From Agarilytica sp045430285 (GTDB taxonomy: Bacteria > Pseudomonadota > Gammaproteobacteria > Pseudomonadales > Cellvibrionaceae), in the NCBI GenBank assembly GCA_045430285.1, contig JAILXV010000001.1, positions 62,001-126,000 on the forward strand: a stretch of 64,000 nt of DNA. Reading direction: 5' to 3'. The notes beneath the pieces are model-generated. The model searched no databases, was not told the DNA's origin, and saw nothing but the letters and a program-made list of their open reading frames with translations. Positions 33,836-43,614 of the stretch are shown in pieces. The position numbers and the translations under genes are program-made. Positions within the stretch are counted from its first letter, which is position 1, and each line of letters opens with the position of its first letter.

Positions 33836-34936
33836 TCAGGCAACCGCCGGCGCTAGGACATTTTCCGGAAGATCATCGTTTTTCATTGCGGCTAATTCAG
33901 TTTCACAGCGAGCCAATATCTCAAGCGGGTCATCACCCTTATGCCATTCTACGATGCTGATCATGGTCGATACGGCGGGGTTAACGCCGTAGTATTCCCA
34001 ATTAATGTCTTCAATCTCCATTTGCGCTCGTTCTAACACGCGCGTTACGGCATGCTTGGGCGATTCAGGCAGTAGCAGGGCAAACTGGGTGTCATCATAG
34101 CGAGAGATCGTATCACTGCGCCGTAAGCGACAGGTGAGAATATCTGACACAGCTCGTATCGCTTTTTCATGGGAGAAGTGGTCATTTGCTTGGGTAATAT
34201 TGCCGACTTCCAGTATTACCAGGTATAGGCATTTGGTTCCCAATATCGGATTACAGGATTCGAGCAAAATATTCTTAAACGCATGGCGGTTGGCCATGCC
34301 TGTAAGCTCGTCCTTCTCTGTGACTTCTTTGAGCAAGCCGTGCGCTTTTTGCAGGGCCTTGTTCTTTTCTTGAAGGCGTCGCCGAATATTGGAAACTTCA
34401 GCATTAATAAACAGAAAGCGCCCAAGTGCTGTACTCACAACTAATGCAAATAGGTATGTGTCAAGCGGTGTTTGAGGAGCCGCAGCCACTAAATCTTTTG
34501 TGAAATATAGAATAGTGCCAAACGCGATAGAGACTAATATCCAGGCGAGAATAAAGCCTTCACGCTTAAAGTGCAGGCTGCCGTAAGCCAGAGGGATAAA
34601 CATATTAATCGCGATGGCATAGGCAACTTGAGGGGCTAAAAATAACGCGACGAGATTAATGATACATCCTGCTGTAACTTGGCAGCGGGTTAAGGATGGG
34701 TCGTCAAAAAATTCACTTTTCCCTGAAATAACCAGATATAAAAACAGAGTGTTCGCTAAAACACTTAAAATGAGTACGGTAATAACCGTGAGCAGATCCA
34801 CTCGGCCTAAGGCAAAAAATAAACTTAGGATCGCTAGGTTTAATACGTAATCGATCGAAGCGATCACGGTTGCTCGGATCCTAAGTTGCCGCCGTTTTTC
34901 CAGGGGGCCCACCCGCTCTTCGGAGTATAGATTCAT
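33836..34936 (-). CDS. Membrane-bound GGDEF-domain protein with degenerate active site
   Basis: The product has 366 residues. About six hydrophobic helices fill residues 30-185, a short coiled stretch (RRRLQEKNKALQKAHGLLKEV) links to a GGDEF-type domain (about 205-355, ELTGMANRHAF at its start). The signature site reads RYDDTQF instead of RYGGDEF, losing the glycines and the catalytic acidic pair arrangement, so it probably cannot make c-di-GMP. It may bind nucleotide or partners instead. Monocistronic on the minus strand. Confidence 0.82.
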   Translation of the reverse strand: MNLYSEERVGPLEKRRQLRIRATVIASIDYVLNLAILSLFFALGRVDLLTVITVLILSVLANTLFLYLVISGKSEFFDDPSLTRCQVTAGCIINLVALFLAPQVAYAIAINMFIPLAYGSLHFKREGFILAWILVSIAFGTILYFTKDLVAAAPQTPLDTYLFALVVSTALGRFLFINAEVSNIRRRLQEKNKALQKAHGLLKEVTEKDELTGMANRHAFKNILLESCNPILGTKCLYLVILEVGNITQANDHFSHEKAIRAVSDILTCRLRRSDTISRYDDTQFALLLPESPKHAVTRVLERAQMEIEDINWEYYGVNPAVSTMISIVEWHKGDDPLEILARCETELAAMKNDDLPENVLAPAVA

Positions 34937-35069
34937 AAGCTATAACAGCTGCCTAATTATTATGCTATGGAAGTATAATCAAGCGACAAAGTCTTGGCGA
35001 TGTGTATTTTATAAAATGAGACTTAAGTGTGGTGTGCGACGAGAGAAAATCAATGTAATCGATAAAAAA

Positions 35070-36347
35070 TTATTTCTTCCAGTTTTTTTGCGCTGCAATA
35101 CATTGCTTTATCGTAGTGGGAGGAAGGTATTTATTTTGCAGATAATGAATAAATTTAAGCGTTTTAAAACCATCAAACCAATTATGAAAGTGCGCGATAA
35201 ACATTTTTTGAGTGCGGCATTGACGAGACGCGTGAGAGATAAATTTTTCGAATTGTATTGAATCGATCGTATCGATAATTTCGGGCGATAAAGTGTTAAG
35301 AGCAAATTCTCTCCATTGCGTAGCTTGGTGTTGTGTCATTTTGTGTTGAGTAGTGGCGCAGACACTGGGCAGTTGTGTGGTCGACCAGCGAATAAAAATT
35401 TTTAATAAACAAAATATTTCAGGGTTGTAATAGGTATACGTTCTATTCTCTTTGTCATTTTCAATAATAGATTTAACTGCGGGCCCAGTACCAAAAGGCA
35501 CGCGTTCAGAAATGCGTGATTCTATTTGAACGGTGATGGATGAATCAAAGTTCACCTTTCCTTGTTTTACCAATTTGTTTAATAAATAAAAATCTTCGCC
35601 TGCGGGGCGTTTGGGGAATCCGCGGACTTTGCAGTATGCGTCAATCTGAAAAGCTAATACACTTCCTAATGTATAGAATGCGTAAGGGGATCCAGACCAT
35701 TCTAATGCATTTTTATAATACTTTATGGCTTGCTCGTATAGATGGGTTGCATGGGAAATCGCTGACTGATCTGCTATGTGCCGAAAATTAAAAACGCGTG
35801 CATCAGATTGAATATCATTAAGTTCAAAATAATTATCAGGCAGGTGAGTATCTGCATCCGAAGAAAAGATCCATTGTCCCTTTGCGTTTTTAGTTTGAAT
35901 AATGTCGTCATGATAAAGCTGGCAAGCAATGTCGGCCCCTATTTTTCTGGCAAGACCGACGCCCTGTTTAATGGGAATTTTCTTTCCTTCAGAAAAACGG
36001 TCAACGATTAGAGCTCGGAGATCGCCTGTTTGTATCAGTGAAATGGTTTGTTTTTTTGCGATGGTAGTGTTCGAGTTTCTTAAAAGGCCAAAGAGTTCTT
36101 TGTTTTCAGTTGAAATCATCGAATCTTCTGGCTGGTTAATGACGAGAATTAAAAGCACCTGTGAAATATGAGGGTGTTTTTTTAGCCGCGCAATAAAATC
36201 AGCAGGTTCATTGTATGTGGGTATGACAAGGCAGCTTTCGATGTGATCACGTAAATGAATACATGAGTCCTGTTGCATAAGAGAAGAAGATAAAACGGAT
36301 TCCGGTTCAGCATAGTGAGACAGGTATTTTTCTATCGCTGACTTCAC
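35070..36347 (-). CDS. Glycosyltransferase family 2-like protein
   Basis: The product has 425 residues. An N-terminal GT-A-like region shows CLVIPTYNEPADFIARL near residue 38 and the metal-binding DxD-like motif WIFSSDADTHLPDNYF near residue 165; FPKRPAGEDFYLLNKL near residue 255 resembles the GT2 acceptor motif with its ED pair. The C-terminal 150 residues have no match that I recognise. It probably transfers a sugar in the cytoplasm or at the membrane; donor and acceptor are unknown. It lies 14 bp downstream of miaE, so the two may be co-transcribed. Confidence 0.7.
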   Translation of the reverse strand: MKSAIEKYLSHYAEPESVLSSSLMQQDSCIHLRDHIESCLVIPTYNEPADFIARLKKHPHISQVLLILVINQPEDSMISTENKELFGLLRNSNTTIAKKQTISLIQTGDLRALIVDRFSEGKKIPIKQGVGLARKIGADIACQLYHDDIIQTKNAKGQWIFSSDADTHLPDNYFELNDIQSDARVFNFRHIADQSAISHATHLYEQAIKYYKNALEWSGSPYAFYTLGSVLAFQIDAYCKVRGFPKRPAGEDFYLLNKLVKQGKVNFDSSITVQIESRISERVPFGTGPAVKSIIENDKENRTYTYYNPEIFCLLKIFIRWSTTQLPSVCATTQHKMTQHQATQWREFALNTLSPEIIDTIDSIQFEKFISHASRQCRTQKMFIAHFHNWFDGFKTLKFIHYLQNKYLPPTTIKQCIAAQKNWKK

Positions 36348-36361
36348 GTGTATTCAATCAC

Positions 36362-36934
36362 TTAGTGTAGCGCTGCAATGATAGGTAATGCTTCACATAT
36401 GCGCGCTTCTTCATCGAGTAATTCATCCACTCGTGCATTAACTGTATCGGTGGGGAAATAAATCTGGGCGAGTTCGATAAACAAGTTTTCATGACGAGAT
36501 TCTGATTCGGTAATAGCAAGATAGAATTTTTTAAGGTCGCCCTTTGGCAAGGCGTTTGCGACTAAGCCAAAACGTTCGCATCCACGCGCTTCTATTATTC
36601 CGCCGAGTATTAAGCGGTCCAAAAAGTACACGTCGCTGCCTTTGCGGGTAAGCTTTCTTAATTGGGCGATGTAAGCATCTTTTGTATCGGCGCCAAGAAT
36701 AAGGCCTCGCTGAGTCATGATCTTTACCACTTCCCGAAAGTGCGTCATTTCTTCAATGGATAAGTCGATCATCGCTTCGACAAGTTCTTTTCTGTCGGGG
36801 TAATGAGAAAGCATGGAAACCGCCATGCCGGACGCTTTTTTTTCTGCTGCAGCATGGTCAATTAAAAAGGCATCGAAATCACGTAAAACGGTTTCAACCC
36901 ATAGATCTGTTGTGGCAAAGCGGAGGTTTTGCAT
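36362..36934 (-). CDS. miaE: tRNA-(ms2io6A)-hydroxylase MiaE
   Basis: This di-iron enzyme of 190 residues hydroxylates the isopentenyl group of ms2i6A37 in tRNA. The ferritin-like four-helix ligands are visible as DHAAAEKKASGMA near residue 27, SIEEMTHFREVV near 80, IIEARGCERF near 113 and ESESRHENLF near 145. Length and motifs fit the short MiaE form of gammaproteobacteria. It is divergent from fabV. Confidence 0.92.
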   Translation of the reverse strand: MQNLRFATTDLWVETVLRDFDAFLIDHAAAEKKASGMAVSMLSHYPDRKELVEAMIDLSIEEMTHFREVVKIMTQRGLILGADTKDAYIAQLRKLTRKGSDVYFLDRLILGGIIEARGCERFGLVANALPKGDLKKFYLAITESESRHENLFIELAQIYFPTDTVNARVDELLDEEARICEALPIIAALH

Positions 36935-37081
36935 AAAATATGTTCAATTTTGAGTGTTGAATGTTTCAGAATGGCTCGCACAAAGTAGGGCTTCGGTTAT
37001 AATGCCCGCCTTAAAACAGGGCCACTTGTCTGGCGCTAGTATACTCAAAATGCTTCATAACGGTGTTATGGCGGAGAAAAT

Positions 37082-38266
37082 ATGATCATTAAACCAAAGG
37101 TTCGCGGCTTCATCTGTATTAATGCTCACCCAGTGGGCTGTGCTCAGAATGTACAAGAGCAAATTGATTTTATTAAGCAGCAAGGGCCGCTTGGCGATGG
37201 ACCTAAGAATGTATTGGTTATCGGGGCCTCTACAGGTTACGGATTGGCGTCTCGTATTAGCGCGGCCTTTGGCTACGGCGCAAAGACGCTAGGTTTGTTT
37301 TTTGAGAAGCCCGCTACCGAGCGTAAAACAGGTTCCGCTGGGTTCTATAACGCGGCAGCTTTTGAAGAGAAGGCCAAGGCAGAAGGGCTTTATGCGAAAA
37401 GCATAAACGGTGATGCTTTCTCTAACGAGATAAAAGCACAGGCGATCGAGACGATTAAAGCGGATCTCGGTAAAGTGGACCTAGTGGTATATAGCTTAGC
37501 CTCTCCGCGTAGAACAGACCCGAATACAGGCGTCACTTACAACTCTACTTTGAAGCCTATTGGTAAAGGTTTTACTGAGAAAAGCCTGAATACGGATACC
37601 TTGAAAATCACTGATATGACGGTTGAACCGGCTAACGAAGAAGAAATCGAGAGCACGGTCAAAGTCATGGGTGGTGAAGATTGGGAGATGTGGATTGAAG
37701 CGCTTAAAGATGCCGATGTGTTGAGTGAAAACTGTAAAACCACAGCCTTCACCTATCTTGGTGAGAAAATTACGTGGCCAATCTATGGGCATGCGACCAT
37801 TGGTAAAGCAAAAGAAGATTTAGATCGTGCGTGCAGTGCCATTAACCAATCGTTAGGTGGCTTGAACGGTCAGTCTAACGTGGCGGTACTGAAGGCGCTT
37901 GTCACTCAGGCGAGTGCAGCAATTCCGATTATGCCTTTGTACATCTCTATTTTGTATAAAGTGATGAAAGAAGCGGGTTCCCATGAAGGTTGTATTGAAC
38001 AGGCGTACCGTTTATTTACCGAGGGCTTGTATACCGATACCCCACGCCTTGACGATAATAGCCGTTTCAGAATGGACGATCGTGAATTAGCGCGAGACAT
38101 CCAAGAAAAAGTAGAAGCTATCTGGCCGGTTGTGACTGAAGAGAATTTACTGGAAATTACCGACTTTAAAGGTCATCACGATGACTTTTTGAGATTGTTC
38201 GGTTTTGGTTATGACGGTGTTGATTATGAGCAGGACCTTAGCCCACAAGTAGCGGTTGAATTTTAA
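37082..38266 (+). CDS. fabV: Enoyl-ACP/CoA reductase FabV
   Basis: This enzyme of 394 residues reduces the enoyl-ACP double bond with NADH in the last step of fatty-acid elongation. Family features are NAHPVGCAQNVQEQI near the N-terminus, the NADH-binding segment NVLVIGASTGYGLASRIS near residue 43, and the active-site Tyr with Lys eight residues on in the region ITWPIYGHATIGKAKEDL near residue 235. FabV is the triclosan-insensitive alternative to FabI. It is monocistronic and ends at a strong terminator. Confidence 0.96.
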   Translation: MIIKPKVRGFICINAHPVGCAQNVQEQIDFIKQQGPLGDGPKNVLVIGASTGYGLASRISAAFGYGAKTLGLFFEKPATERKTGSAGFYNAAAFEEKAKAEGLYAKSINGDAFSNEIKAQAIETIKADLGKVDLVVYSLASPRRTDPNTGVTYNSTLKPIGKGFTEKSLNTDTLKITDMTVEPANEEEIESTVKVMGGEDWEMWIEALKDADVLSENCKTTAFTYLGEKITWPIYGHATIGKAKEDLDRACSAINQSLGGLNGQSNVAVLKALVTQASAAIPIMPLYISILYKVMKEAGSHEGCIEQAYRLFTEGLYTDTPRLDDNSRFRMDDRELARDIQEKVEAIWPVVTEENLLEITDFKGHHDDFLRLFGFGYDGVDYEQDLSPQVAVEF

Positions 38267-38293
38267 GTTCTGAGCTTAATTGTTTTCTTAATA

Positions 38294-38320
38294 GGCGGTG
38301 AATGATCACCGCCTTTTTTA
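38294..38320 (+). terminator. Rho-independent terminator after fabV
   Basis: A perfect 8-bp stem (GGCGGTGA / TCACCGCC) with a four-base loop is followed by six T residues, 27 bp after the fabV stop. Confidence 0.93.
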
Positions 38321-38398
38321 TTTGTTATTTATGAACTATCCCTTTCTATCTAGTCTGATATCTTTGCTATTTATCGTTTATTTTCAGGAGTCTCCCGC

Positions 38399-39442
38399 AT
38401 GAAATTTAATAAGCTTGGCAATACCGATATTGATGTAAGCCTTATTTGCTTAGGCTCTATGACTTGGGGTGAGCAAAACACCCAAGAGGAAGCATTTGCC
38501 CAGATGGATATGGCTGTGGATATGGGAGTGAATTTTTTCGATGTTGCGGAAATGTATCCTGTGCCGCCTCGGCCAGAAACCCAGGGCTTAACCGAAAGCT
38601 ATATGGGCGCATGGCTTGCAGAGCGCGGAATGCGGGATAAGATCGTATTGGCAACGAAGGTAACGGGCCGCTCCTCTAGGAACAGTGGTTTGGGGCATAT
38701 TCGTGACGGTGCGCGCCTAAGCAAAGCGCATATTGATCAGGCCATTGATGATTCATTGCGCCGCTTAAAAACAGACTATGTCGATTTATACCAAGTACAT
38801 TGGCCCGAGCGCGCAACGAACTTTTTTGGTCGCTTGGAATATCAGCATGGCGAAGACGATGGCATAGAGATCGAAGAAAGCTTAAGCGCGTTAAGTGACT
38901 TGGTTAAATCGGGTAAAGTCAGGCATATCGGTATCTCGAACGAGACCCCATGGGGAATTCATGAATATTTGAGGCTTTCGGATAAGCTTGATTTGCCTAG
39001 AATCGTTTCGGTGCAAAATCCTTACAATCTTCTGAACCGTACTTTTGATATTGGCGCTGGGGAAATGGCTATCCGAGAAAAGGTGGGTTTACTAGCATAT
39101 TCTCCCTTGGCATTTGGAGCGTTAAGTGGGAAATACTTAAATGGTCAGCGTCCGGCAGGGGCCCGTTTAACATTATTTGAGCGCTTTCAACGTTATCTAA
39201 ACGAAGGTTCTGAGCGTGCAACAAAGGCTTACGCAGAGCTTGCGAATTCTGTAGGGCTAAATCCAGCACAAATGGCCTTAGCTTTTGTGAATCAGCGACA
39301 AGCCGTAACATCAAACATTATCGGTGCAACGAATTTAGCGCAGTTAAAAGATAATATTGAGAGTATTGATCTTGTGCTAAGTGAGGATGTGTTGACAAAG
39401 ATCGATGACATTCATATTCAAAATCCCAATCCTGCACCATAG
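38399..39442 (+). CDS. tas: Aldo/keto reductase, Tas-like
   Basis: This NADPH-dependent oxidoreductase has 347 residues. It begins KFNKLGNTDIDVSLICLGSM and shows the catalytic tetrad region (FFDVAEMYPVPPRPETQG with Asp and Tyr, LATKV with Lys, VDLYQVHWPER with His). The MYPVPP...TEQG-like segment is characteristic of Escherichia coli Tas. It reduces small aldehydes or ketones; the natural substrate is unknown. A gene for a lauroyltransferase-like enzyme follows 18 bp later. Confidence 0.9.
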   Translation: MKFNKLGNTDIDVSLICLGSMTWGEQNTQEEAFAQMDMAVDMGVNFFDVAEMYPVPPRPETQGLTESYMGAWLAERGMRDKIVLATKVTGRSSRNSGLGHIRDGARLSKAHIDQAIDDSLRRLKTDYVDLYQVHWPERATNFFGRLEYQHGEDDGIEIEESLSALSDLVKSGKVRHIGISNETPWGIHEYLRLSDKLDLPRIVSVQNPYNLLNRTFDIGAGEMAIREKVGLLAYSPLAFGALSGKYLNGQRPAGARLTLFERFQRYLNEGSERATKAYAELANSVGLNPAQMALAFVNQRQAVTSNIIGATNLAQLKDNIESIDLVLSEDVLTKIDDIHIQNPNPAP

Positions 39443-39460
39443 AAGGGTAATTTAAAATTT

Positions 39461-40465
39461 ATGGGCCGTGTTACTTTTTCTCTTCGCTTATTACACCCTA
39501 AATACTCACTCGTGTGGTTGGGCTTTTTGTGCTGGTATATATTCGTACAGGTTTTGCCCTTTAGAGTGCTGATGTGCTTGGGTGCGTTGCTGGGCCGAAT
39601 AGCGGCGGTGATGAGTAAGCGACGAAGCATTGTTGCTCGTAAGAATATTGCGTTATGTTTTCCTGAGTTAAGTGCATCTGAACAGCGCGCACTGTTTTGG
39701 AAAACAATGGAATCGGTAGGTCGTGGCTTTATGGATACCGGTATCGCTTGGTTTTGGCCGAAATGGCGATTACGCAAGGTTATTGATGTAGAGGGATTGT
39801 CGCTACTCTTGGATGCGCTTGACGATGACCAAGGGATCTTACTTATCACCTACCATTTTACTAGCTTAGAAATAGGGATTGGGGCAATAAATGCGGGGTA
39901 CTCAGAGCAAAATTTTGGCGTGTATCGCCCGCATACTAATCAGGTCTATGACTATGTGATGAGAAAGGGGCGTGAGCGCTACGGTGAAGGCACTAGAGCC
40001 GTGCCACGTAAAGACGTGCGCTCAATGGTACGGGCACTCCGTAAAAACGCCATATTATTCTATTTACCTGACCAAGATTATGGTCATGATCATAGTGTTT
40101 TTGTGCCATTTATGGGGGTTGAGGCCGCAACAGTGACGGCTGGCAGCCAGCTGGCAAAAATGGGACGCGCCAAGGCAATGTCTTTTGTTGCCGCTAGAAA
40201 AGCGGATGGTTCTGGGTATGTGGTGAAAATATACCCGCCTATAGAAGGGTATGGCGAGGACGAGCGAAATGATGCGGCCAACCTAAACGCGTTTTTGGCG
40301 GCGCGTATTAGGGAGTATCCCGAGCAATACTTGTGGGTCCACCGTCGGTTTAAAAGTCGCCCAGATAACCAGCCTGATTTTTATGAACTGAACGACCTAA
40401 GCTCCTTTAAGCGCCGCGAGAAGCGCAGGGATAAGTTAAGAGCCGAGGAGATGAAGCGCCGATAG
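39461..40465 (+). CDS. LpxL/HtrB-like lipid A acyltransferase
   Basis: This inner-membrane enzyme of 334 residues has one N-terminal helix (about residues 16-50). The catalytic HX4E-type motif is THYHFTSLEIG-like text near residue 130 (YHFTSLEIG), and the C-terminal family motif is QYLWVHRRFKSRP near residue 285. The family transfers a secondary acyl chain (often laurate) to Kdo2-lipid IVA during lipid A synthesis. Whether it acts as LpxL, LpxP or LpxM cannot be told from sequence. Its basic tail (KRREKRRDKLRAEEMKRR) is unusually long. Confidence 0.88.
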   Translation: MGRVTFSLRLLHPKYSLVWLGFLCWYIFVQVLPFRVLMCLGALLGRIAAVMSKRRSIVARKNIALCFPELSASEQRALFWKTMESVGRGFMDTGIAWFWPKWRLRKVIDVEGLSLLLDALDDDQGILLITYHFTSLEIGIGAINAGYSEQNFGVYRPHTNQVYDYVMRKGRERYGEGTRAVPRKDVRSMVRALRKNAILFYLPDQDYGHDHSVFVPFMGVEAATVTAGSQLAKMGRAKAMSFVAARKADGSGYVVKIYPPIEGYGEDERNDAANLNAFLAARIREYPEQYLWVHRRFKSRPDNQPDFYELNDLSSFKRREKRRDKLRAEEMKRR

Positions 40466-40600
40466 GGGGTTGTTCCCATATTAAGTGGGGCGCATACCCT
40501 TAGTTTTCCCTTAGTTCGGCTAAATGGCTTGAGACTCTAGCCATAGCTCAGTAATATTGCCTCCCTATTTTTCCCTGTCCTAACTCAAAGCGGAGTTCCC

Positions 40601-41476
40601 ATGTTAAAAGGCAGTATGGTCGCCCTCGTGACGCCTATGAAGTCAGATCTTTCGATAGATTGGGGCGCCCTAAATAAGCTTGTTGAGTGGCATATAGAGC
40701 AGGGAACACACGGGATTGTTGCCGTTGGCACGACCGGTGAGTCAGCGACTATCGATGTTGAAGAACATATCCAAGTGATTCGAGCCGTCGTGGATCAGGT
40801 TAATGGCCGTATTCCGGTTATTGCCGGTACGGGCGCAAATTCTACGAAAGAAGCGATCTTTCTGACCAAGCGGGCGAAAGACGCCGGCGTTGATGCTTGT
40901 CTATTGGTGTCTCCTTATTACAACAAGCCCACACAAGAGGGCTTATATCTGCATCATCTTGCCATTGCGGAAGCGGTGGATGTCCCCCAAATCTTATACA
41001 ACGTTCCAGGCCGAACCGCGGTAGATATGTTGCCTGAAACGGTAGCGCGCTTATCTACGGTCAGTAATATTATCGGTATAAAAGAAGCGACAGGCAGTAT
41101 GGAGCGCTTGGCAGAGATTAAAGCGTTGGTTTGGGATGATTTCTTACTTTATTCTGGCGATGACCTCACCGCTTTGGAATTTATGCGATTGGGTGGTCAT
41201 GGTGAGATTTCCGTGACGGCTAATGTCATGCCTCGACAAACCTCGCGCATGTGTGAACTGATCGCAGATGGTCAGGTCGAAGAGGCTCGTGCGATCGATG
41301 AGTCGCTACTCCCTTTGCATAAAGCACTATTTTTGGAAGCGAACCCAATTCCCGTTAAATGGGCTGTTGCAAAAATGGGACTTATGGAAAACACAATTCG
41401 TCTTCCGTTAACACTGTTGGATAAACAGTTTGAATCTGAGTTAGCGGAAGCAATGCAACAGTGCGGCGCGCTATAA
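40601..41476 (+). CDS. dapA: 4-hydroxy-tetrahydrodipicolinate synthase
   Basis: This enzyme of 291 residues condenses pyruvate with aspartate semialdehyde, the first committed step of lysine and diaminopimelate synthesis. Visible are the pyruvate-binding GTTGESATI near residue 44, the proton-relay tyrosine in ILYNVPGRTAVDM near 133, and the Schiff-base lysine in IIGIKEATGSMERL near 161. The downstream bamC begins 15 bp later, the same dapA-bamC order as in Escherichia coli. Confidence 0.97.
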   Translation: MLKGSMVALVTPMKSDLSIDWGALNKLVEWHIEQGTHGIVAVGTTGESATIDVEEHIQVIRAVVDQVNGRIPVIAGTGANSTKEAIFLTKRAKDAGVDACLLVSPYYNKPTQEGLYLHHLAIAEAVDVPQILYNVPGRTAVDMLPETVARLSTVSNIIGIKEATGSMERLAEIKALVWDDFLLYSGDDLTALEFMRLGGHGEISVTANVMPRQTSRMCELIADGQVEEARAIDESLLPLHKALFLEANPIPVKWAVAKMGLMENTIRLPLTLLDKQFESELAEAMQQCGAL

Positions 41477-41491
41477 GGCCTTTTTTATAAT

Positions 41492-42658
41492 ATGTATCTG
41501 TCTTTCAATTCTGTAGTAAAAATTTGTTTGAGCCTATTTCTCGTTCTGTGCGTTGGCTGTGCAAGCATGTACGGTGAACGTGGTGTGTTTCGCGGCAAAG
41601 GTAAAGACTATTTAAAAGCGGGCGCACTTGCACCTATTGAAGTCCCTGTGGGAATGAAAAGCCGAAAGCTCGAAACTTTGTACATGATCCCAGAAGCAGA
41701 TCCTAGAGATGAGTTTGGTGATCCCGTCACTCTTGGTGATTTTGAAGTTCCGCGACCAGCACCCATCAATACGGAAAAGGGTGAAGTCGGCGTTAAATTG
41801 CAGAAGCTCGGCGAGCGTATGTGGATTTTTCTGAATGCTTCTACAAGTCAGGTATGGCCGCGCGCGCAGAATTACTTATCTCGGTACGGCTTAAGTGTTG
41901 TATCCAGTGACCCTGTAAATGGCATTATTGAAACGGGTGATGTCACGTTTAAGAGTGATACATCTAATATTTCCAGGTTTCGCTTTGCTATCGAAAAAGG
42001 CGTTCACCCAGAAACAACCGAAATACATATTCTACAAGCCGAATTTGGCGCTGATGAAACCATACCGTCCCAAATTGATTGGAGCGCCGTTCCTAAGACC
42101 TCGGAAAAATCAACGGTACTGTTAAATCAATTAGCTTCTGAATTAGTAAAAAATATCAATAATAATTCGGCCTCGCTTCTTGGCCAAAATGTAGGCGGTT
42201 TGCCAAAGGTCGAGTTCTTAAAAGGGCAAGCCGACCCGACGATGCGAATTCGACTTTTTGATGAGCGAGCGCGAGCATCCGTGGCGCATGCACTGGAAAA
42301 AGAGAATTTTGTGCTGTGGGAAGAATCTATTTCTCATGGTTTGTACCATGTGAGTTATACGCCTAAAGAAAAAGGTTTTTTTGGCCGTTTAGTGGCAGGA
42401 GACCTTCCAGAAAAAGCACCCCATGGCATGAAAGCGCTACTGGCGAATTTGTCGGATAGTCAAGAAGTTCGGAATGTATTCGATGCAATACCTGGCGTCG
42501 CGTATGGCGAACCCTTACCGAAAGCCATCGGCTTGTTCATCATTATTTCGAAGCAAGAAGGCGCTGTGGATGTATTCGTAAGAGACTATCGCGGTAAGCG
42601 ACTGCCCGCTTCATTAGCAAAGCAAGTGTTGAGAGATCTGCGTAAAAACCTTATATAG
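41492..42658 (+). CDS. bamC: Outer-membrane assembly lipoprotein BamC
   Basis: The product has 388 residues. A lipoprotein signal (LSLFLVLCVGC, lipidated Cys near residue 23) is followed by an unstructured segment that in known BamC contacts BamD, then two helix-grip domains (about residues 105-220 and 230-385) with DFEVPRPAPI, the typical linker motif, before the first. BamC is a part of the BAM complex that inserts beta-barrel proteins in the outer membrane. The gene lies 15 bp after dapA. Confidence 0.92.
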   Translation: MYLSFNSVVKICLSLFLVLCVGCASMYGERGVFRGKGKDYLKAGALAPIEVPVGMKSRKLETLYMIPEADPRDEFGDPVTLGDFEVPRPAPINTEKGEVGVKLQKLGERMWIFLNASTSQVWPRAQNYLSRYGLSVVSSDPVNGIIETGDVTFKSDTSNISRFRFAIEKGVHPETTEIHILQAEFGADETIPSQIDWSAVPKTSEKSTVLLNQLASELVKNINNNSASLLGQNVGGLPKVEFLKGQADPTMRIRLFDERARASVAHALEKENFVLWEESISHGLYHVSYTPKEKGFFGRLVAGDLPEKAPHGMKALLANLSDSQEVRNVFDAIPGVAYGEPLPKAIGLFIIISKQEGAVDVFVRDYRGKRLPASLAKQVLRDLRKNLI

Positions 42659-42776
42659 CGATATGAGCTCTCCGTTGCTATAAAAGCAAAATAGCAGAGA
42701 GCTTCGGTATGTTTACGAATCTTCTTTATCATATTCGTCACATACATCTCCTGAAATAGAAGCCAGAGGACATAAT

Positions 42777-43538
42777 TTGAGATTCGCGTCATTAGGCAGT
42801 GGTAGTTCTGGAAATGCTACACTGATTGACGACGGCGAGTCGTTATTATTGCTTGATTGTGGTTTTACCGTAAAAGAAACTGAAAAACGAATGGCACGCT
42901 TGGGTGTATCGCCGGAAGCCTTAACGGCTGTTATCGTGACACACGAACATTCCGATCACATAAAAGGTGTTGCACCATTAGCTCGGAGATACAAAACGCC
43001 TGTTTATATGACGGAAGGGACTTGGGCGAGCAAGGATTTGGGCCAGCTCCCAAGCCTCAATATTATTCGTAACTATGAGGCGTTTGAGATAAAGAGCATT
43101 CGTGTGACGCCCATTGTAGTGCCCCATGATGCACGGGAGCCCGCGCAATTTGTTTTTCGGAATCAACACGGTCTTAGTTTAGGGGTATTAACCGACCTTG
43201 GCAGTGTGACGCCTCATATTATCGAAGCCTATCAAGCGTGTGACGGTATCCTCGTGGAGGCGAACCATGATGTGAACATGCTGGCAACGGGTCCGTATCC
43301 TCCTTCACTTAAGTCTCGGGTATCGAGTCATTGGGGACACTTAAATAATCGGCAAACAGCAGAGTTTCTGGCTCACTGTGATTTGGATCGATTACAAGAA
43401 ATCGTTGTTGGACATATTAGTGAAAAAAATAATAGCTTAGAGCTTGTTAAGCAGGATTTGGAACAGGTTATTGAACAGGCAAAGTCTATACGCTTTGCTT
43501 GCCAGGATATTGGGTTTGACTGGCTGACACTTCATTAG
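42777..43538 (+). CDS. Metallo-beta-lactamase-fold hydrolase, YycJ-like
   Basis: The product has 253 residues from a TTG start. The fold begins RFASLGSGSSGNATLID and carries the metal-binding signature THEHSDHIKGVAPLAR near residue 60, EANHDVNML near 162, and a late His in IVVGHISEKNNSL near 222. It is like YycJ/WalJ-type MBL proteins, whose proposed roles include exonuclease activity. It lies between bamC and purC in the same direction. Confidence 0.88.
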   Translation: MRFASLGSGSSGNATLIDDGESLLLLDCGFTVKETEKRMARLGVSPEALTAVIVTHEHSDHIKGVAPLARRYKTPVYMTEGTWASKDLGQLPSLNIIRNYEAFEIKSIRVTPIVVPHDAREPAQFVFRNQHGLSLGVLTDLGSVTPHIIEAYQACDGILVEANHDVNMLATGPYPPSLKSRVSSHWGHLNNRQTAEFLAHCDLDRLQEIVVGHISEKNNSLELVKQDLEQVIEQAKSIRFACQDIGFDWLTLH

Positions 43539-43614
43539 GTGTTAAGCGTGATTAGACCGAGAACAATTAATACGCGTTTTATAGAAAATTAAGGTAGCAA
43601 TTAAGGTGGCGACA

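Noticed and set aside
34962..35261. A 99-codon plus-strand frame near the glycosyltransferase gene
   Set aside because: Most of it is antisense to the end of the glycosyltransferase-like gene, which has clear motifs.
42659..42776. Terminator between bamC and the MBL-fold gene
   Set aside because: An imperfect inverted repeat is present (GCTCTC and GAGAGC), but mismatches are many and no T run follows.
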